Notes: generated from the letters alone by a model not told the origin. Shown: positions 25,732 to 35,445, counted from the first letter of the stretch. The stretch: 64,000 bases of DNA from Endozoicomonas euniceicola (GCF_025562755.1 NZ_CP103300.1:5334501-5398500), one strand, 5' to 3'. A program made the numbers and translations.

Positions 25732-27198
25732 TCACAGGATTTGCGGCCTTTTCTTTATCATGGGTATAACAGCAACGTGATGTATAAAAATACCGGTAAT
25801 ATTGGCTGCCAGCGCCACCATGCCGCTATTGATACCATAAACAGAGCGAACCCCCAGAGCCAGCTCGGTGATCAGCACCACCAGACCTGTAGCCAGCCCC
25901 AGAAACACGGAAGACGCCCTGAGAGAAGGTCGGTGTAATGCCAGCGCAAACCCCGGAAAACATTGCACCAGCAGTTCCAGCTTGAGTTCAAGCAGGCGCC
26001 ACAGGGTAATATCCCGGTAAAGCGCTGCAAGAGAGCAGAGTGTCATGACCACAAACGCAATCAGATAATCCTGTCGAAGACTGGTTCGGGCAGAAGTTTG
26101 AGTAAAGTCGTGTTTTATAATGGACACCAGTGACAGCAACACTGAATCAGCGGTTGACATAATCGCTGCCATTACAGCCATCAGCACCAGGGAAGCGCCG
26201 AAATAGTTGATAGCACTGCTGGCAGCCCACTGCTTTAATGCGACGGTCAACACCTGATCTTCGCTGATGCTGGCACCGCCAAGCAGTGACAGAGACGACC
26301 AGCCTGTGAGAATAAGAACCAGCCCGCAGATAACAAGCACCATATTGGACAGTGCCAGCGAGCGATAGAGTACCCGGGTGGATGATGCCGCAAAAACACG
26401 CTGTAGCGCCTGTGGATACACACAGACCGCTAACCCTCCCATTAACATCAGGCTGAACCAGCGAGCCTGAAAGGTGTAGTCGGGAACTCTGGCGCTTTCA
26501 GGTCTGTGCTCAGCGACACCGGCAATGATTTGCTGCAAACCACCAAAGTGACTGGTAATCCAGTAGCACAGGCAGGCAACCCCGGCAATGGTCACCAGCC
26601 CCTGAATCACATCAGTCCAGGCTACAGCGCGCAAACCGCCTACCGAGTCATAGAGCAGAATAACCAGGGCAAACAGAGGAACAGCAAGGTGATAGGGAAC
26701 CTTGCTGTCAGTCAGCACCACCACAATTTCACCCACCGCTTTGAGCTGAGCAAACAGATAGTTAGTCAGACAGAGGCAGAAACAGAGTGTAAGCAACTGC
26801 CTCAGTGGGACAGCCCAGGGCTGGGCAGGAAACCGGAACCGGATCCAGTCTCCGGGAGTGACAAAATGGTTCGTCAGCGCAATGGGTCTTAGTTTTGGAA
26901 CAATCCAGCGATAACTTACGCTGATCGTAGTCCACAACCCCATCGCCATGATCCAGTGGTAGCCAAGCCGATAAGCCTGTCCGGTATTAGCCAGCAGCGT
27001 ATGCCCACTGGCTATGGTGGCAAAGAGTGTCAGGGACAAGACAAACATCCCCAGGGAGCGGTCTGCCAGATAGTGGTCTGATGCCGTATTTTTGGTGCTG
27101 GACTGTTTAGCTTTCAGGCAGACAGGTAGAAGCAAAAGGAAATAAACGATAATCAGTCCCAGTTGAAGCGTCACTTTGCCGGACTCTCCGCATACCAT
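25732..27198 (-). CDS. Sodium:solute symporter (SSS family)
   Basis: The 488-residue protein has about 13 hydrophobic helices and the SSS signature region (YDSVGGLRAVAWTDVIQGLVTI, about residues 185-206), which fits the PutP/PanF family of Na+-coupled importers. The substrate cannot be told. The start overlaps the upstream 70-residue membrane gene by 28 bp, so the pair is translationally coupled, as known for small partner proteins of SSS carriers. A remnant of the same gene pair lies at 29115-29356. Confidence 0.85.
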   Translation of the reverse strand: MVCGESGKVTLQLGLIIVYFLLLLPVCLKAKQSSTKNTASDHYLADRSLGMFVLSLTLFATIASGHTLLANTGQAYRLGYHWIMAMGLWTTISVSYRWIVPKLRPIALTNHFVTPGDWIRFRFPAQPWAVPLRQLLTLCFCLCLTNYLFAQLKAVGEIVVVLTDSKVPYHLAVPLFALVILLYDSVGGLRAVAWTDVIQGLVTIAGVACLCYWITSHFGGLQQIIAGVAEHRPESARVPDYTFQARWFSLMLMGGLAVCVYPQALQRVFAASSTRVLYRSLALSNMVLVICGLVLILTGWSSLSLLGGASISEDQVLTVALKQWAASSAINYFGASLVLMAVMAAIMSTADSVLLSLVSIIKHDFTQTSARTSLRQDYLIAFVVMTLCSLAALYRDITLWRLLELKLELLVQCFPGFALALHRPSLRASSVFLGLATGLVVLITELALGVRSVYGINSGMVALAANITGIFIHHVAVIPMIKKRPQIL

Positions 27199-27383
27199 AG
27201 CCAGACATTGATGCCGGTGACTATGGCGTAACAGAGCAGTGCTGTAAGTACCCAGTCAGGAAAGCTTTCAAGGGTCGAGGAAAACTGCCCGGGGGGTCTG
27301 TACCAGGGAATGGATACAAGCAACAGGGAATACATGGCTGACTTAAAAAACATCCTGACAGGCCGGAATTTGTGTTTTATCAT
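27171..27383 (-). CDS. Small membrane partner of the SSS symporter
   Basis: The 70-residue protein has two hydrophobic helices (FKSAMYSLLLVSIPWY and WVLTALLCYAIVTGINVWLW). Small two-helix proteins (YhdT or DUF3311 types) commonly precede SSS symporters, and this gene overlaps the symporter start by 28 bp. Its sequence is not close enough for me to name the family. A near-identical paralogue lies at 29138-29356. Confidence 0.65.
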   Translation of the reverse strand: MIKHKFRPVRMFFKSAMYSLLLVSIPWYRPPGQFSSTLESFPDWVLTALLCYAIVTGINVWLWYAESPAK

Positions 27384-27514
27384 CGCAGTTATAGACTATC
27401 GGCTGATAAGCTGTTGGCAGCTTAGCAAAGTAACCCTGATAGTATGCAACCAGCAGGACAGCCTGAAGTTTAACAGGCCGCCATACCCCTTTCGTGGAAC
27501 TGGTTAAGGCAGGG

Positions 27515-28531
27515 TTAGCACGATTTAAGATTTTCTTTGAGACTATCTATTTCTTCTTTCAGCTGATCTGTTTGTTTCTCATGGTCAGCATTTTTCTTTT
27601 TGCATTCCTGTAAATTGATTTGAGTTGCCTTCAGATCCGGCTCGGTTTTTGATACTTTCTTCTCATATTCTTCTTCCTCGTCTATTTCCTCTTTGGTTTT
27701 TTCCTTTACTTCGGCATGCCAGAGATCATTAACTAATGAGTGGATTGACTTTGCATACTGATTATATTTTTTTGCAGTGTATCTTGTACCATACATGTAA
27801 TAGCTGGCAGGAGGCAAACGATCAAAAAAATCAATACCAGGTTCTGAATTGTATTTCTTCCTGAAGGCGAAATAAGAAAGAATGCTAATGATATCCGATG
27901 AATTTTCATCCTGACCATAAAACAGAACCCTGGAAGGCAATGGTAACTCTTTAACATACTTACAATCTAATAATAATTCACTATTCAGTAAGCCTGAATT
28001 GTCAGAATGGGTATTTCGATATTTACAGTTGTACTCATAATAAGTTCGGATGCTGTCGCCACTATCAACAATAAGGTTAACGCCTTCGGAAGCTCTATAG
28101 TCCAATAGCTCATTTATTGTGCAGTTCGCTCTTTCATCAGAGCTAGTACAATTATCTACATTGACTGATTTATTTTTGCCTGCTTCCAGAGCAAATGCTC
28201 TATGCTTATACAGTGTTTGATTATCCGCTGTGGCAGATGCTAGCAGAAATTCATACCCCTCTGCTAATAATTTATTGTTACTTTCGTCTCTAAATTCTAC
28301 CTTGCCGTAAAGTATTGCAGGCTGGATTATTACTCTTTGTCGTATTTCTCCATCGATCCCAAAGAAATGGGCTGATTTAACTTTTCTTGTAACATTAGGA
28401 GTCTCAGTGTTAATAACCGCAGAAGTGTCAGCACTAATATTCGCAGGAGTGCTAGCATTTGATTTATTATCTGTGATAATGAGGGTGAAAATAATTACAG
28501 TGAAAAAAAGGAGTATTTTATTTGATTTCAT
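27515..28531 (-). CDS. Exported protein with C-terminal coiled coil, unknown function
   Basis: The 338-residue protein has a signal peptide (ILLFFTVIIFTLIITDNKSNA), a globular middle with several Cys (NCTSSDERANC and CKYRN) and an acidic coiled coil over the last 80 residues that ends in ENLKSC. The next gene upstream (28592-28927) has the same kind of coiled coil and the same Cys at the very C-terminus. I cannot assign a function. The terminal Cys may allow disulfide linkage. Confidence 0.55.
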   Translation of the reverse strand: MKSNKILLFFTVIIFTLIITDNKSNASTPANISADTSAVINTETPNVTRKVKSAHFFGIDGEIRQRVIIQPAILYGKVEFRDESNNKLLAEGYEFLLASATADNQTLYKHRAFALEAGKNKSVNVDNCTSSDERANCTINELLDYRASEGVNLIVDSGDSIRTYYEYNCKYRNTHSDNSGLLNSELLLDCKYVKELPLPSRVLFYGQDENSSDIISILSYFAFRKKYNSEPGIDFFDRLPPASYYMYGTRYTAKKYNQYAKSIHSLVNDLWHAEVKEKTKEEIDEEEEYEKKVSKTEPDLKATQINLQECKKKNADHEKQTDQLKEEIDSLKENLKSC

Positions 28532-28591
28532 GTTTGTTAATATCTGTGATAGCTGTAAATCAATCTTTATTTTATTTTTTTGGTGATGCTA

Positions 28592-28927
28592 CTAACATGC
28601 CTTAAGCTCTTTTTCTAATCCCTCCATCTCCTGAAGTAGTTGAAGATTAATAACTTCATTATCCATGTTCTTATTTTTACAATTGCCCAAATCAAATCTT
28701 GTTTTTTTTAAATTTTTTTCCATTTGTTCTAATTTCTCATAATCCAACTCAGGTGCTTCTGTCAGAATTTGCAGATTTTTTAATTGTTCCCGAGCCTTAC
28801 TTACCGGATTATTTGGTTGGCTGGTTTGATCTGCCCCAATATGCGTGGCAGCAGCAAGCAATAGCATCAGAGGTAATGACGTAGTACAAATTAATAATTT
28901 TTTTATATTTTTCAGCATCTTACACAC
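28592..28927 (-). CDS. Small exported coiled-coil protein with C-terminal Cys
   Basis: The 111-residue protein has a signal segment (LLICTTSLPLMLLLAAATHIGA) followed by a helical region with heptads and a terminal LEKELKAC. It resembles the tail of the 338-residue neighbour (LKATQINLQECKKKNADHE compared with LKKTRFDLGNCKNKNMDNE), so it may be a shortened paralogue. The two are 60 bp apart on the same strand and probably co-transcribed. The function is unknown. Confidence 0.5.
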   Translation of the reverse strand: MCKMLKNIKKLLICTTSLPLMLLLAAATHIGADQTSQPNNPVSKAREQLKNLQILTEAPELDYEKLEQMEKNLKKTRFDLGNCKNKNMDNEVINLQLLQEMEGLEKELKAC

Positions 28928-29039
28928 CTTTAATAATCTTGGGTATTACGCAGGCGAACAGAGAGCAGCAAGCGTATAAAAACTAATATGAAGGCTGAGA
29001 CTAGTATTGTTTTCCTCCTTTGCAAGTTATTCCGACAAA

Positions 29040-29136
29040 CAGTCATCCTGGTGGGAAGCCAACCAGGAAACGGGTCAGTCTGTTTGCTCTGACAGTGAAT
29101 GAAAAGAAATAAATGATAATCAGTCCCAGTTGAAGC
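29040..29136 (-). pseudogene. Chimeric scar: symporter 5' end joined to an sdaA fragment
   Basis: On the minus strand, the bases below 29175 repeat the first 15 or so codons of the SSS symporter and then stop. The joined stretch near 29070-29098 (GGTCAGTCTGTTTGCTCTG) is nearly identical to sdaA at 31878-31905. The region is a rearrangement scar with no gene. Confidence 0.6.
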
Positions 29137-29137
29137 G

Positions 29138-29356
29138 TCACTTTGCCGGACTCTCCGCATACCATAGCCAGACATTGATGCCGGTGACTATGGCGTAACA
29201 GAGCAGTGCTGTAAGTACCCAGTCAGGAAAGCTTTCAAGGGTCGGGGAAAGCTGTCCGGGGGGCCTGTACCAGGGGATTGATATAAGCAACAGAGAATAC
29301 ATAATTGCTTTCAGAAGAGTCTGACGAATTTTCCGGAAATTGTGTCTTAACATCAC
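29138..29356 (-). CDS. Duplicate of the small membrane partner protein
   Basis: The 72-residue protein is nearly identical to the one at 27171-27383 over its last 50 residues and differs at the N-terminus. Its usual partner, the symporter, is missing here apart from the first codons, so the gene is orphaned and may be inactive. There is no clear sign of decay in the frame itself. Confidence 0.5.
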   Translation of the reverse strand: MMLRHNFRKIRQTLLKAIMYSLLLISIPWYRPPGQLSPTLESFPDWVLTALLCYAIVTGINVWLWYAESPAK

Positions 29357-29483
29357 CGCTACTCAACATCGTCTGAATTAACTTCATACCCGCCCTTTAT
29401 GGCAGGTATGAAGTCAGGGAAGCCGGAGTTTAGGGTATATTTCTGGTTGTTACCGCCCTTAGCTCAGATTTTGGTATTAAAGT

Positions 29484-30641
29484 TTATAGTTCGTTACGAG
29501 AATCAGATTGTTTTGATTCCGCAGAGGGGGTGACAAAAGGTTTAAACAATACACCTAACGACCAGTCTGATTTATAGTCAATACTTGAAGTCGTTTTAAT
29601 AGGGAGCCCCGCGAGCTCTAACCGATAGCCAAGCGTCAGCAAGTCACTTTCCAGCGCAGCATCAAAGCAGATATGCCATAGAAAAGGTGACGGCAGATAG
29701 GAAGTTTCTCCAATCTTTAAGTCTTCCCAGATTTGCTTGCAAAAGTTCTCACCTTGCTCACCCAGTTTTTTTATGGAATAGTTTTTGGTAATATTTAGCT
29801 CTTTTGCCGTATAGTAAAACCCTGAAATGACAATAAAACTGTGCGTATTGACAACTGGGTGTAATGAAAGATAGCTGGAAACTTTTTGCACATCTGTAAT
29901 TAACGGTCGAATAGCTTTACTGCAGACTTCAAAGTCACCGGTTCCTTTTTTTCCATTAGGCAAAGGGAAACCTTTAGGGAAGCATGCTGCCTGATTCAGG
30001 TACTGGGTTATTGCCAGATCAAGCCCTAAACCCAGAAAACTTTTTGTTTCAAGGCTGTAAGTTTTGTTGCTTATCTTAACGGTGTAGCTTCCTTTATTCT
30101 TAACTTCATAAGCGATTTGTGTAGATCCACCGCCCATATCAAGTACTCCCTGTGTATCTCCCTGTAAAGCTAAGAACTTGTTGTCATAATTTAATGCCAG
30201 CCAGGCATACAGGGCCTCTTGTTGGCCTGTTATTGTTTGAACGTCAATGTCTGATGAAGGGAATTTTTCTTTTAACCATTTTTCAATGCCTGTATTTATT
30301 GATGCTCTTTGGTCAGGTTTGATTTTCCGCATGCCAGCGGTTGAATAAAAGTAAATATTATTAATATTTTCTTTTTCAACTTTGCTAAACAGTGCTTGCA
30401 GATATTGATCCAGATTACTTACATCAACGTCTTGAATGCCTCCGTTTTGTATGTTCTGCGTATCCTCCTTAATATCAGGAAGCCCCATTTTAGGGTCTGA
30501 CGAATGCTGGTAGATAAAGAGCCTTGAGCCGGAACTGCCCGCATTCACTACGGCAGCCTTTTTTTTCTCAACGGCATCATAATCAGCCATTGCTATTGAG
30601 CATGTCACTGCAAAAATACTGGCGAACTTAGTTGATAACAT
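29484..30641 (-). CDS. Exported apyrase (GDA1/CD39 nucleoside triphosphate diphosphohydrolase)
   Basis: The roughly 385-residue protein carries the apyrase conserved regions: NAGSSGSRLFIYQ (ACR1, with Asn where most have Asp), YFYSTAGMRKI (ACR2/3), QGVLDMGGGSTQIAYEV (ACR4) and a Glu in QQEALYAWLA. A signal peptide (MLSTKFASIFAVTCSIAMA) supports the Met at 30641 over the frame start at 30674. Family members hydrolyse ATP, ADP or other nucleotides outside the cytoplasm. They are typical of eukaryotes and rare in bacteria, where Legionella uses one during infection. A role in stripping host nucleotides is inference. Confidence 0.8.
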   Translation of the reverse strand: MLSTKFASIFAVTCSIAMADYDAVEKKKAAVVNAGSSGSRLFIYQHSSDPKMGLPDIKEDTQNIQNGGIQDVDVSNLDQYLQALFSKVEKENINNIYFYSTAGMRKIKPDQRASINTGIEKWLKEKFPSSDIDVQTITGQQEALYAWLALNYDNKFLALQGDTQGVLDMGGGSTQIAYEVKNKGSYTVKISNKTYSLETKSFLGLGLDLAITQYLNQAACFPKGFPLPNGKKGTGDFEVCSKAIRPLITDVQKVSSYLSLHPVVNTHSFIVISGFYYTAKELNITKNYSIKKLGEQGENFCKQIWEDLKIGETSYLPSPFLWHICFDAALESDLLTLGYRLELAGLPIKTTSSIDYKSDWSLGVLFKPFVTPSAESKQSDSRNEL

Positions 30642-30674
30642 GATGGTCACATTCACCTTATACGTCTGTAACAC

Positions 30675-31058
30675 CCACTGCCATTAAACAACTTCGCGGG
30701 GGAAGGGCAGGGGGAAGAGAAGGTGCCAGGTGCCTGTTATTTCAAGCTAAGGAGCGTTGATTCTGATTAATAAAGCGATAGTGCAGGCAATGGCAGAATA
30801 GGAGCTGAACAGTATGAACTCACCTATATTAGCAGAGTTTCGGCAACTGTCTGCAATCACAGCGCCGGCAAGCAACACTGAAAAACGGATGACGGGTATT
30901 ATATTTAAGGGCGTTCCCTGTAAGACACATTCATCTTGATATGAAACAGGGCGGTTGTTACCCTTCCGGCATACTTTCCCGACCCGGTTGAGTGATGCAA
31001 CCGTTGATAAAAAGTCTTTGCGATAAGGACAAGCAGTGGAACCTGATGGAGTGAACCC
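30675..31058. other. Intergenic region before sdaA, no gene seen
   Basis: These 384 bp separate the divergent apyrase and sdaA genes. I see no credible ORF, tRNA or known riboswitch. GGAGTG at 31047-31052 precedes the sdaA ATG. The region must hold promoters for both genes. Confidence 0.4.
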
Positions 31059-32453
31059 ATGGGCCTGAGTATCTTTGACCTGTTCAAAATTGGCGTTGGG
31101 CCTTCCTCATCCCACACCGTTGGGCCGATGGTGGCTGCCAACCGCTTTCTTGGCGAACTGTCAGATAAACAGCTACTGAACCAGGTCGCCAGTATCAAGA
31201 TCGATCTGTTCGGCGCACTGGCGATGACGGGTTCAGGCCATGCCACCGATACAGCCGTACTTCTGGGGTTACTGGGCGAACAGCCTGACCGTCTTGACCC
31301 GGATCAGGCACCAGGGCTTCTTAAGACCATCGAAGACTCAGGACAGATTCGCCTTGCCGGACAGTATCCGGTTGCCTTCAGTCAGAAGCACCATCTACAG
31401 TTTCACTTCGGACAGTCGTTGCCAGCTCATCCCAATGGTATGACGCTGACCGTCAAGGATCATGCAGGCATTGTTCTGCACACCAATAATTACTATTCCG
31501 TTGGAGGTGGCTTTGTACTGGATGAACAGGAAGCCGCTCTCGACCACGCCACTACTGATCAGGCCTCTTCTGCCCAGCCCCGCACCATTCCCTTCCCCTT
31601 CGACAATGCCAGAGAGCTTCTGCAACGCTGCGAAGACAATAACCTGACGATTGCCGAAGTGGTGATGGCGAATGAACACCACCTTGCCCGCTACCCCGAT
31701 ATTGAGCAGCAGATTCTGCGTATCTGGCACGTTATGGAGCAATGCATTGAGCGGGGCTGTGCAGAAGATGGGGTATTGCCGGGTGGTTTACAGGTTGCCC
31801 GGCGGGCTCACGGTCTGCATCAGAAGCTGGTCAATCGTAAAGCTCATCAGAAAGACCAGCTGGAGCTGATGGACTGGGTCAGTCTGTTTGCTCTGGCGGT
31901 GAATGAAGAAAATGCCGTGGGTGGTCGCGTCGTCACAGCCCCCACCAACGGCGCTGCCGGTGTGATTCCTGCGGTTCTGGCTTACTACGTACGCTTTGTC
32001 GACAGCAGTAAAGAGCAGGATATTATCACCTTTATCGCCACAGCGGCTGCCATTGGCATGCTTTATAAAAAGAACGCTTCAATCTCAGCCGCTGAAGTCG
32101 GCTGTCAGGGTGAAATCGGCGTCGCCTGTTCCATGGCGGCCGGAGCCTTGTGTGCAGTTTTGGGTGGCTCACCGTTGCAGACTGAAAATGCGGCAGAAAT
32201 CGGTATGGAACACAACCTCGGGCTGACCTGCGATCCTATCGGCGGGCTGGTTCAGGTTCCCTGTATCGAACGCAATACCATGGGTGCGGTCAAGGCGATC
32301 AATGCGGCTCGACTGGCCCTGATTGGTACCGGAGAACACCGGGTATCACTGGACGATGTGATTGAGACCATGCGCCAGACCGGACTGGATATGCAGGACA
32401 AATACAAAGAAACAGCCACCGGTGGGCTGGCTGTTAATGTGGTGATGTGCTGA
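31059..32453 (+). CDS. sdaA: L-serine ammonia-lyase (iron-sulfur)
   Basis: The 464-residue single-chain L-serine dehydratase converts serine to pyruvate and ammonia with a [4Fe-4S] cluster. The opening MGLSIFDLFKIGVGPSSSHT is diagnostic. Conserved features include the glycine-rich TAPTNGAAGVIPAVL and the cluster-binding Cys residues in GCQGEIGVACSMA, LTCDPIGG and the region around QVPCIERN. It stands directly upstream of gcvP with 98 bp between them, so serine breakdown and glycine cleavage are linked here, as expected for C1 and pyruvate supply. Confidence 0.95.
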   Translation: MGLSIFDLFKIGVGPSSSHTVGPMVAANRFLGELSDKQLLNQVASIKIDLFGALAMTGSGHATDTAVLLGLLGEQPDRLDPDQAPGLLKTIEDSGQIRLAGQYPVAFSQKHHLQFHFGQSLPAHPNGMTLTVKDHAGIVLHTNNYYSVGGGFVLDEQEAALDHATTDQASSAQPRTIPFPFDNARELLQRCEDNNLTIAEVVMANEHHLARYPDIEQQILRIWHVMEQCIERGCAEDGVLPGGLQVARRAHGLHQKLVNRKAHQKDQLELMDWVSLFALAVNEENAVGGRVVTAPTNGAAGVIPAVLAYYVRFVDSSKEQDIITFIATAAAIGMLYKKNASISAAEVGCQGEIGVACSMAAGALCAVLGGSPLQTENAAEIGMEHNLGLTCDPIGGLVQVPCIERNTMGAVKAINAARLALIGTGEHRVSLDDVIETMRQTGLDMQDKYKETATGGLAVNVVMC

Positions 32454-32499
32454 TCTTTCAGACACATCGGCACCTGAAAACAAGATTAATCATCCATAC

Positions 32500-32530
32500 T
32501 TGAGTCACCTCCGTAAAGGATGCGGGTGAC
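32500..32530 (+). promoter_or_regulatory. Hairpin in the sdaA-gcvP spacer
   Basis: GTCACC and GGTGAC arms enclose about 16 nt. It could be a weak sdaA terminator or a structure in the gcvP leader. No poly-T tract follows. No glycine riboswitch is visible. Confidence 0.3.
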
Positions 32531-32551
32531 TGCCAGAAGAAAGGTAGAAAC

Positions 32552-35434
32552 ATGGTCGTTGAAAAACAGGCGCTTAAACAGCTGGAGCATAACGATGCAT
32601 TTACCGGACGCCACATTGGCCCGGATACCGACGAACAACAGACTATGTTGAACCTGCTCGGCGCAGACTCATTGGAAACGCTGATCAAGGATACCGTCCC
32701 CGGGGCTATTCGCATGCAGCAGCCCCTGAACGTTAATGACAGCATGACTGAACAGCAGGCACTCAGTTGCCTGCGTTCTCTTGCAGACCAGAACAAGGTG
32801 TTCAAATCGTACCTTGGCATGGGCTATCACAACACCCATGTGCCGCCTGTTATTCAGCGTAATGTACTGGAAAATCCCGGTTGGTATACGGCCTATACGC
32901 CTTACCAGCCGGAAATATCCCAGGGGCGTCTGGAAGCCCTGCTGAACTATCAGCAGATGGTGATGGATCTGACCGGCATGGAAGTGGCGAATGCTTCGCT
33001 TCTGGATGAGTCAACGGCTGCCGCTGAAGCCATGGCACTGTGCCGCCGGTCGAATCGCAGCAAGCACCCGGTCTTCTTTGTTGCCGACGATGTTCATCCT
33101 CAAACCATTGACGTGATTCAGACCCGTGCAGCCCATATGGGTATTCAGGTGGTGGTCGGCAACCCTTCTACCGAACTTGATCAACACGAGGTCTTTGGCG
33201 TACAGCTGCAATACCCGGGTACTTACGGCGAAATAGGCGACATTGTCAGTATTATTAAACAGGCTCGGCAGCAAAAAGCCATGGTGTCGGTGGCTGCGGA
33301 TCTGCTGGCGCTGGTGCTGCTGAAGTCACCGGGTGAGCTGGGTGCCGATATCGCCCTTGGCAACACCCAGCGTTTTGGGGTGCCTATGGGGTTTGGCGGC
33401 CCCCATGCTGCCTATTTTGCCACCAGTGCGAAACTGAAGCGCTCCATTCCCGGCCGGATTATTGGCGTTTCTGTCGACAGCCGGGGCAATCAGGCATTGC
33501 GTATGGCGATGCAAACCCGTGAGCAACATATACGACGGGAGAAGGCTACATCCAACATCTGTACGGCTCAGGCCCTGCTGGCGAATATGGCAGGTTTTTA
33601 TGCGGTTTATCACGGTGCCAAAGGGTTGAAGGTTATTGCCGAACGCGTGCATCGCCTGACGGCTATTCTGGCAGAAGGGTTGACCACGCTTGGGGTAAAG
33701 TGCAATACCTCGTACTTCGACACGCTAACGATCACGGTGGGTAGCGAACAGAACGCTCTCTACAAAAAAGCGCTGGATTCAGGTTGCAACCTGCGAATGG
33801 TCGGCAGTGACCAGCTGGGCATCAGTCTGGACGAAACCACCACCCGTGAAGATATCAGTCAGTTGTTTGATATCATCCTGGGCGCAGACAACGATCTTGA
33901 TATCGAACAGCTGCATGCCAGAATCAATGGCTCTGGCATTCAACCGGAGCAGCGTCGTACCGATGCTATTTTGACTCACCCGACCTTCAGCCGTTACCAC
34001 TCAGAAACGAATATGCTGCGTTATCTGAAACAGCTGGAGAACAAAGACTACTCCCTGACCCACGGCATGATCCCCCTGGGCTCCTGCACCATGAAACTGA
34101 ATGCTACGGCGGAAATGCTGCCGGTTTCATGGCCGGAATTTGCCGATATTCATCCCTTTGCCCCAAGGGATCAGGTGCCGGGTTATATGACCATGATTCG
34201 GGAACTGGAACAGGATCTGATCAGTGTTACGGGTTACGACGCACTGTCCATGCAGCCAAACTCTGGCGCCCAGGGCGAATACGCGGGTCTGCTGGCCATA
34301 CGCAACTATCAGCAAGCCAATGGACAGGCACACCGCAATATCTGCCTGATTCCATCTTCTGCTCACGGTACCAACCCGGCTTCTGCCGTCATGTCAGGAT
34401 TAGAAGTGGTGATTGTTAAGTGCGACAGTAACGGTAATGTGGATATTAACGACCTGCGAGCCAAAGCTGAACAGCACAGCGAACACCTGTCTGTTTTGAT
34501 GATCACCTACCCGTCCACCCACGGTGTCTTTGAAGAAGAAGTTCGTACTATCTGCTCGATTATCCATGAGCACGGCGGACAGGTTTATATGGACGGTGCC
34601 AATATGAACGCACTGGTTGGCATTGCTCAGCCGGGGCAGTTTGGTTCCGATGTCTCGCACCTGAACCTGCATAAAACCTTTGCTATTCCGCACGGTGGGG
34701 GTGGGCCCGGCATGGGACCGATTGGTGTTAAACAACATCTGGCGCCTTATCTGCCCAACCATCGTGTCAGCCCAATAGAGGGAGAACATAAAGGCACAGG
34801 AGCCGTGGCAGCCGCACCGTTTGGCAGTTCATCCATTCTGCCAATCAGCTGGATGTACATCAAAATGTTGGGGCAGACGGGTTTAAAACAGTCGTCAGAA
34901 GTCGCCATTCTCAGCGCCAACTACATGGCCGAACGACTGTCAGAGCATTACAGCGTGCTTTACCGTGGTCGTAATAACCGTGTCGCCCATGAGTGCATTA
35001 TTGATATTCGTCCCATAAAAGACGCCAGTGGCATTACAGAGGAAGACATTGCTAAACGACTGATGGATTACGGTTTCCATGCGCCCACCATGTCTTTTCC
35101 TGTGGCTGGCACATTGATGATTGAACCAACGGAGTCTGAATCCAGAGCTGAAATTGACCGCTTTGTGGATGCCCTGATTGCTATTCGTCAGGAGGTCATA
35201 AAAGTCGAGAACGGTGAATGGCCAGCCGACAACAACCCACTGGTGAATGCCCCGCATACTCAGGCCGATCTGGTTGACTCTGGCTGGGATCGCCCTTATT
35301 CAAGAGAAGATGCGGTATTCCCTGCCGGTAATCCACAGGGAGGCAAGTACTGGCCTGCCGTTAACCGGGTCGATAACGCTCACGGTGACAGGCATTTTAT
35401 ATGCAGTTGTCCTTCGACTGATTCCTACAGGTAA
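32552..35434 (+). CDS. gcvP: Glycine dehydrogenase (decarboxylating), P-protein
   Basis: The 960-residue protein is the fused P-protein of the glycine cleavage system. It decarboxylates glycine with PLP and passes the aminomethyl group to the H-protein. The PLP lysine lies in HLNLHKTFAIPHGGGGPGMGP (about residues 705-725). The N-terminus (FTGRHIGPD) and C-terminus (GDRHFICSC, then a short tail) are complete, so the adjacent transposon did not cut the gene. gcvT and gcvH are not in the window. A Tn7-like element begins 11 bp after its stop codon. Confidence 0.95.
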   Translation: MVVEKQALKQLEHNDAFTGRHIGPDTDEQQTMLNLLGADSLETLIKDTVPGAIRMQQPLNVNDSMTEQQALSCLRSLADQNKVFKSYLGMGYHNTHVPPVIQRNVLENPGWYTAYTPYQPEISQGRLEALLNYQQMVMDLTGMEVANASLLDESTAAAEAMALCRRSNRSKHPVFFVADDVHPQTIDVIQTRAAHMGIQVVVGNPSTELDQHEVFGVQLQYPGTYGEIGDIVSIIKQARQQKAMVSVAADLLALVLLKSPGELGADIALGNTQRFGVPMGFGGPHAAYFATSAKLKRSIPGRIIGVSVDSRGNQALRMAMQTREQHIRREKATSNICTAQALLANMAGFYAVYHGAKGLKVIAERVHRLTAILAEGLTTLGVKCNTSYFDTLTITVGSEQNALYKKALDSGCNLRMVGSDQLGISLDETTTREDISQLFDIILGADNDLDIEQLHARINGSGIQPEQRRTDAILTHPTFSRYHSETNMLRYLKQLENKDYSLTHGMIPLGSCTMKLNATAEMLPVSWPEFADIHPFAPRDQVPGYMTMIRELEQDLISVTGYDALSMQPNSGAQGEYAGLLAIRNYQQANGQAHRNICLIPSSAHGTNPASAVMSGLEVVIVKCDSNGNVDINDLRAKAEQHSEHLSVLMITYPSTHGVFEEEVRTICSIIHEHGGQVYMDGANMNALVGIAQPGQFGSDVSHLNLHKTFAIPHGGGGPGMGPIGVKQHLAPYLPNHRVSPIEGEHKGTGAVAAAPFGSSSILPISWMYIKMLGQTGLKQSSEVAILSANYMAERLSEHYSVLYRGRNNRVAHECIIDIRPIKDASGITEEDIAKRLMDYGFHAPTMSFPVAGTLMIEPTESESRAEIDRFVDALIAIRQEVIKVENGEWPADNNPLVNAPHTQADLVDSGWDRPYSREDAVFPAGNPQGGKYWPAVNRVDNAHGDRHFICSCPSTDSYR

Positions 35435-35445
35435 CGTATTGGTTT

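Noticed and set aside
28930..29175. 81-residue minus-strand ORF
   Set aside because: It reads the rearrangement scar in a different frame from the symporter fragment and has no coding signals.
32454..32551. Glycine riboswitch before gcvP
   Set aside because: The spacer is short and lacks the conserved riboswitch sequences. Only one simple hairpin is visible. The same holds for the region before sdaA.
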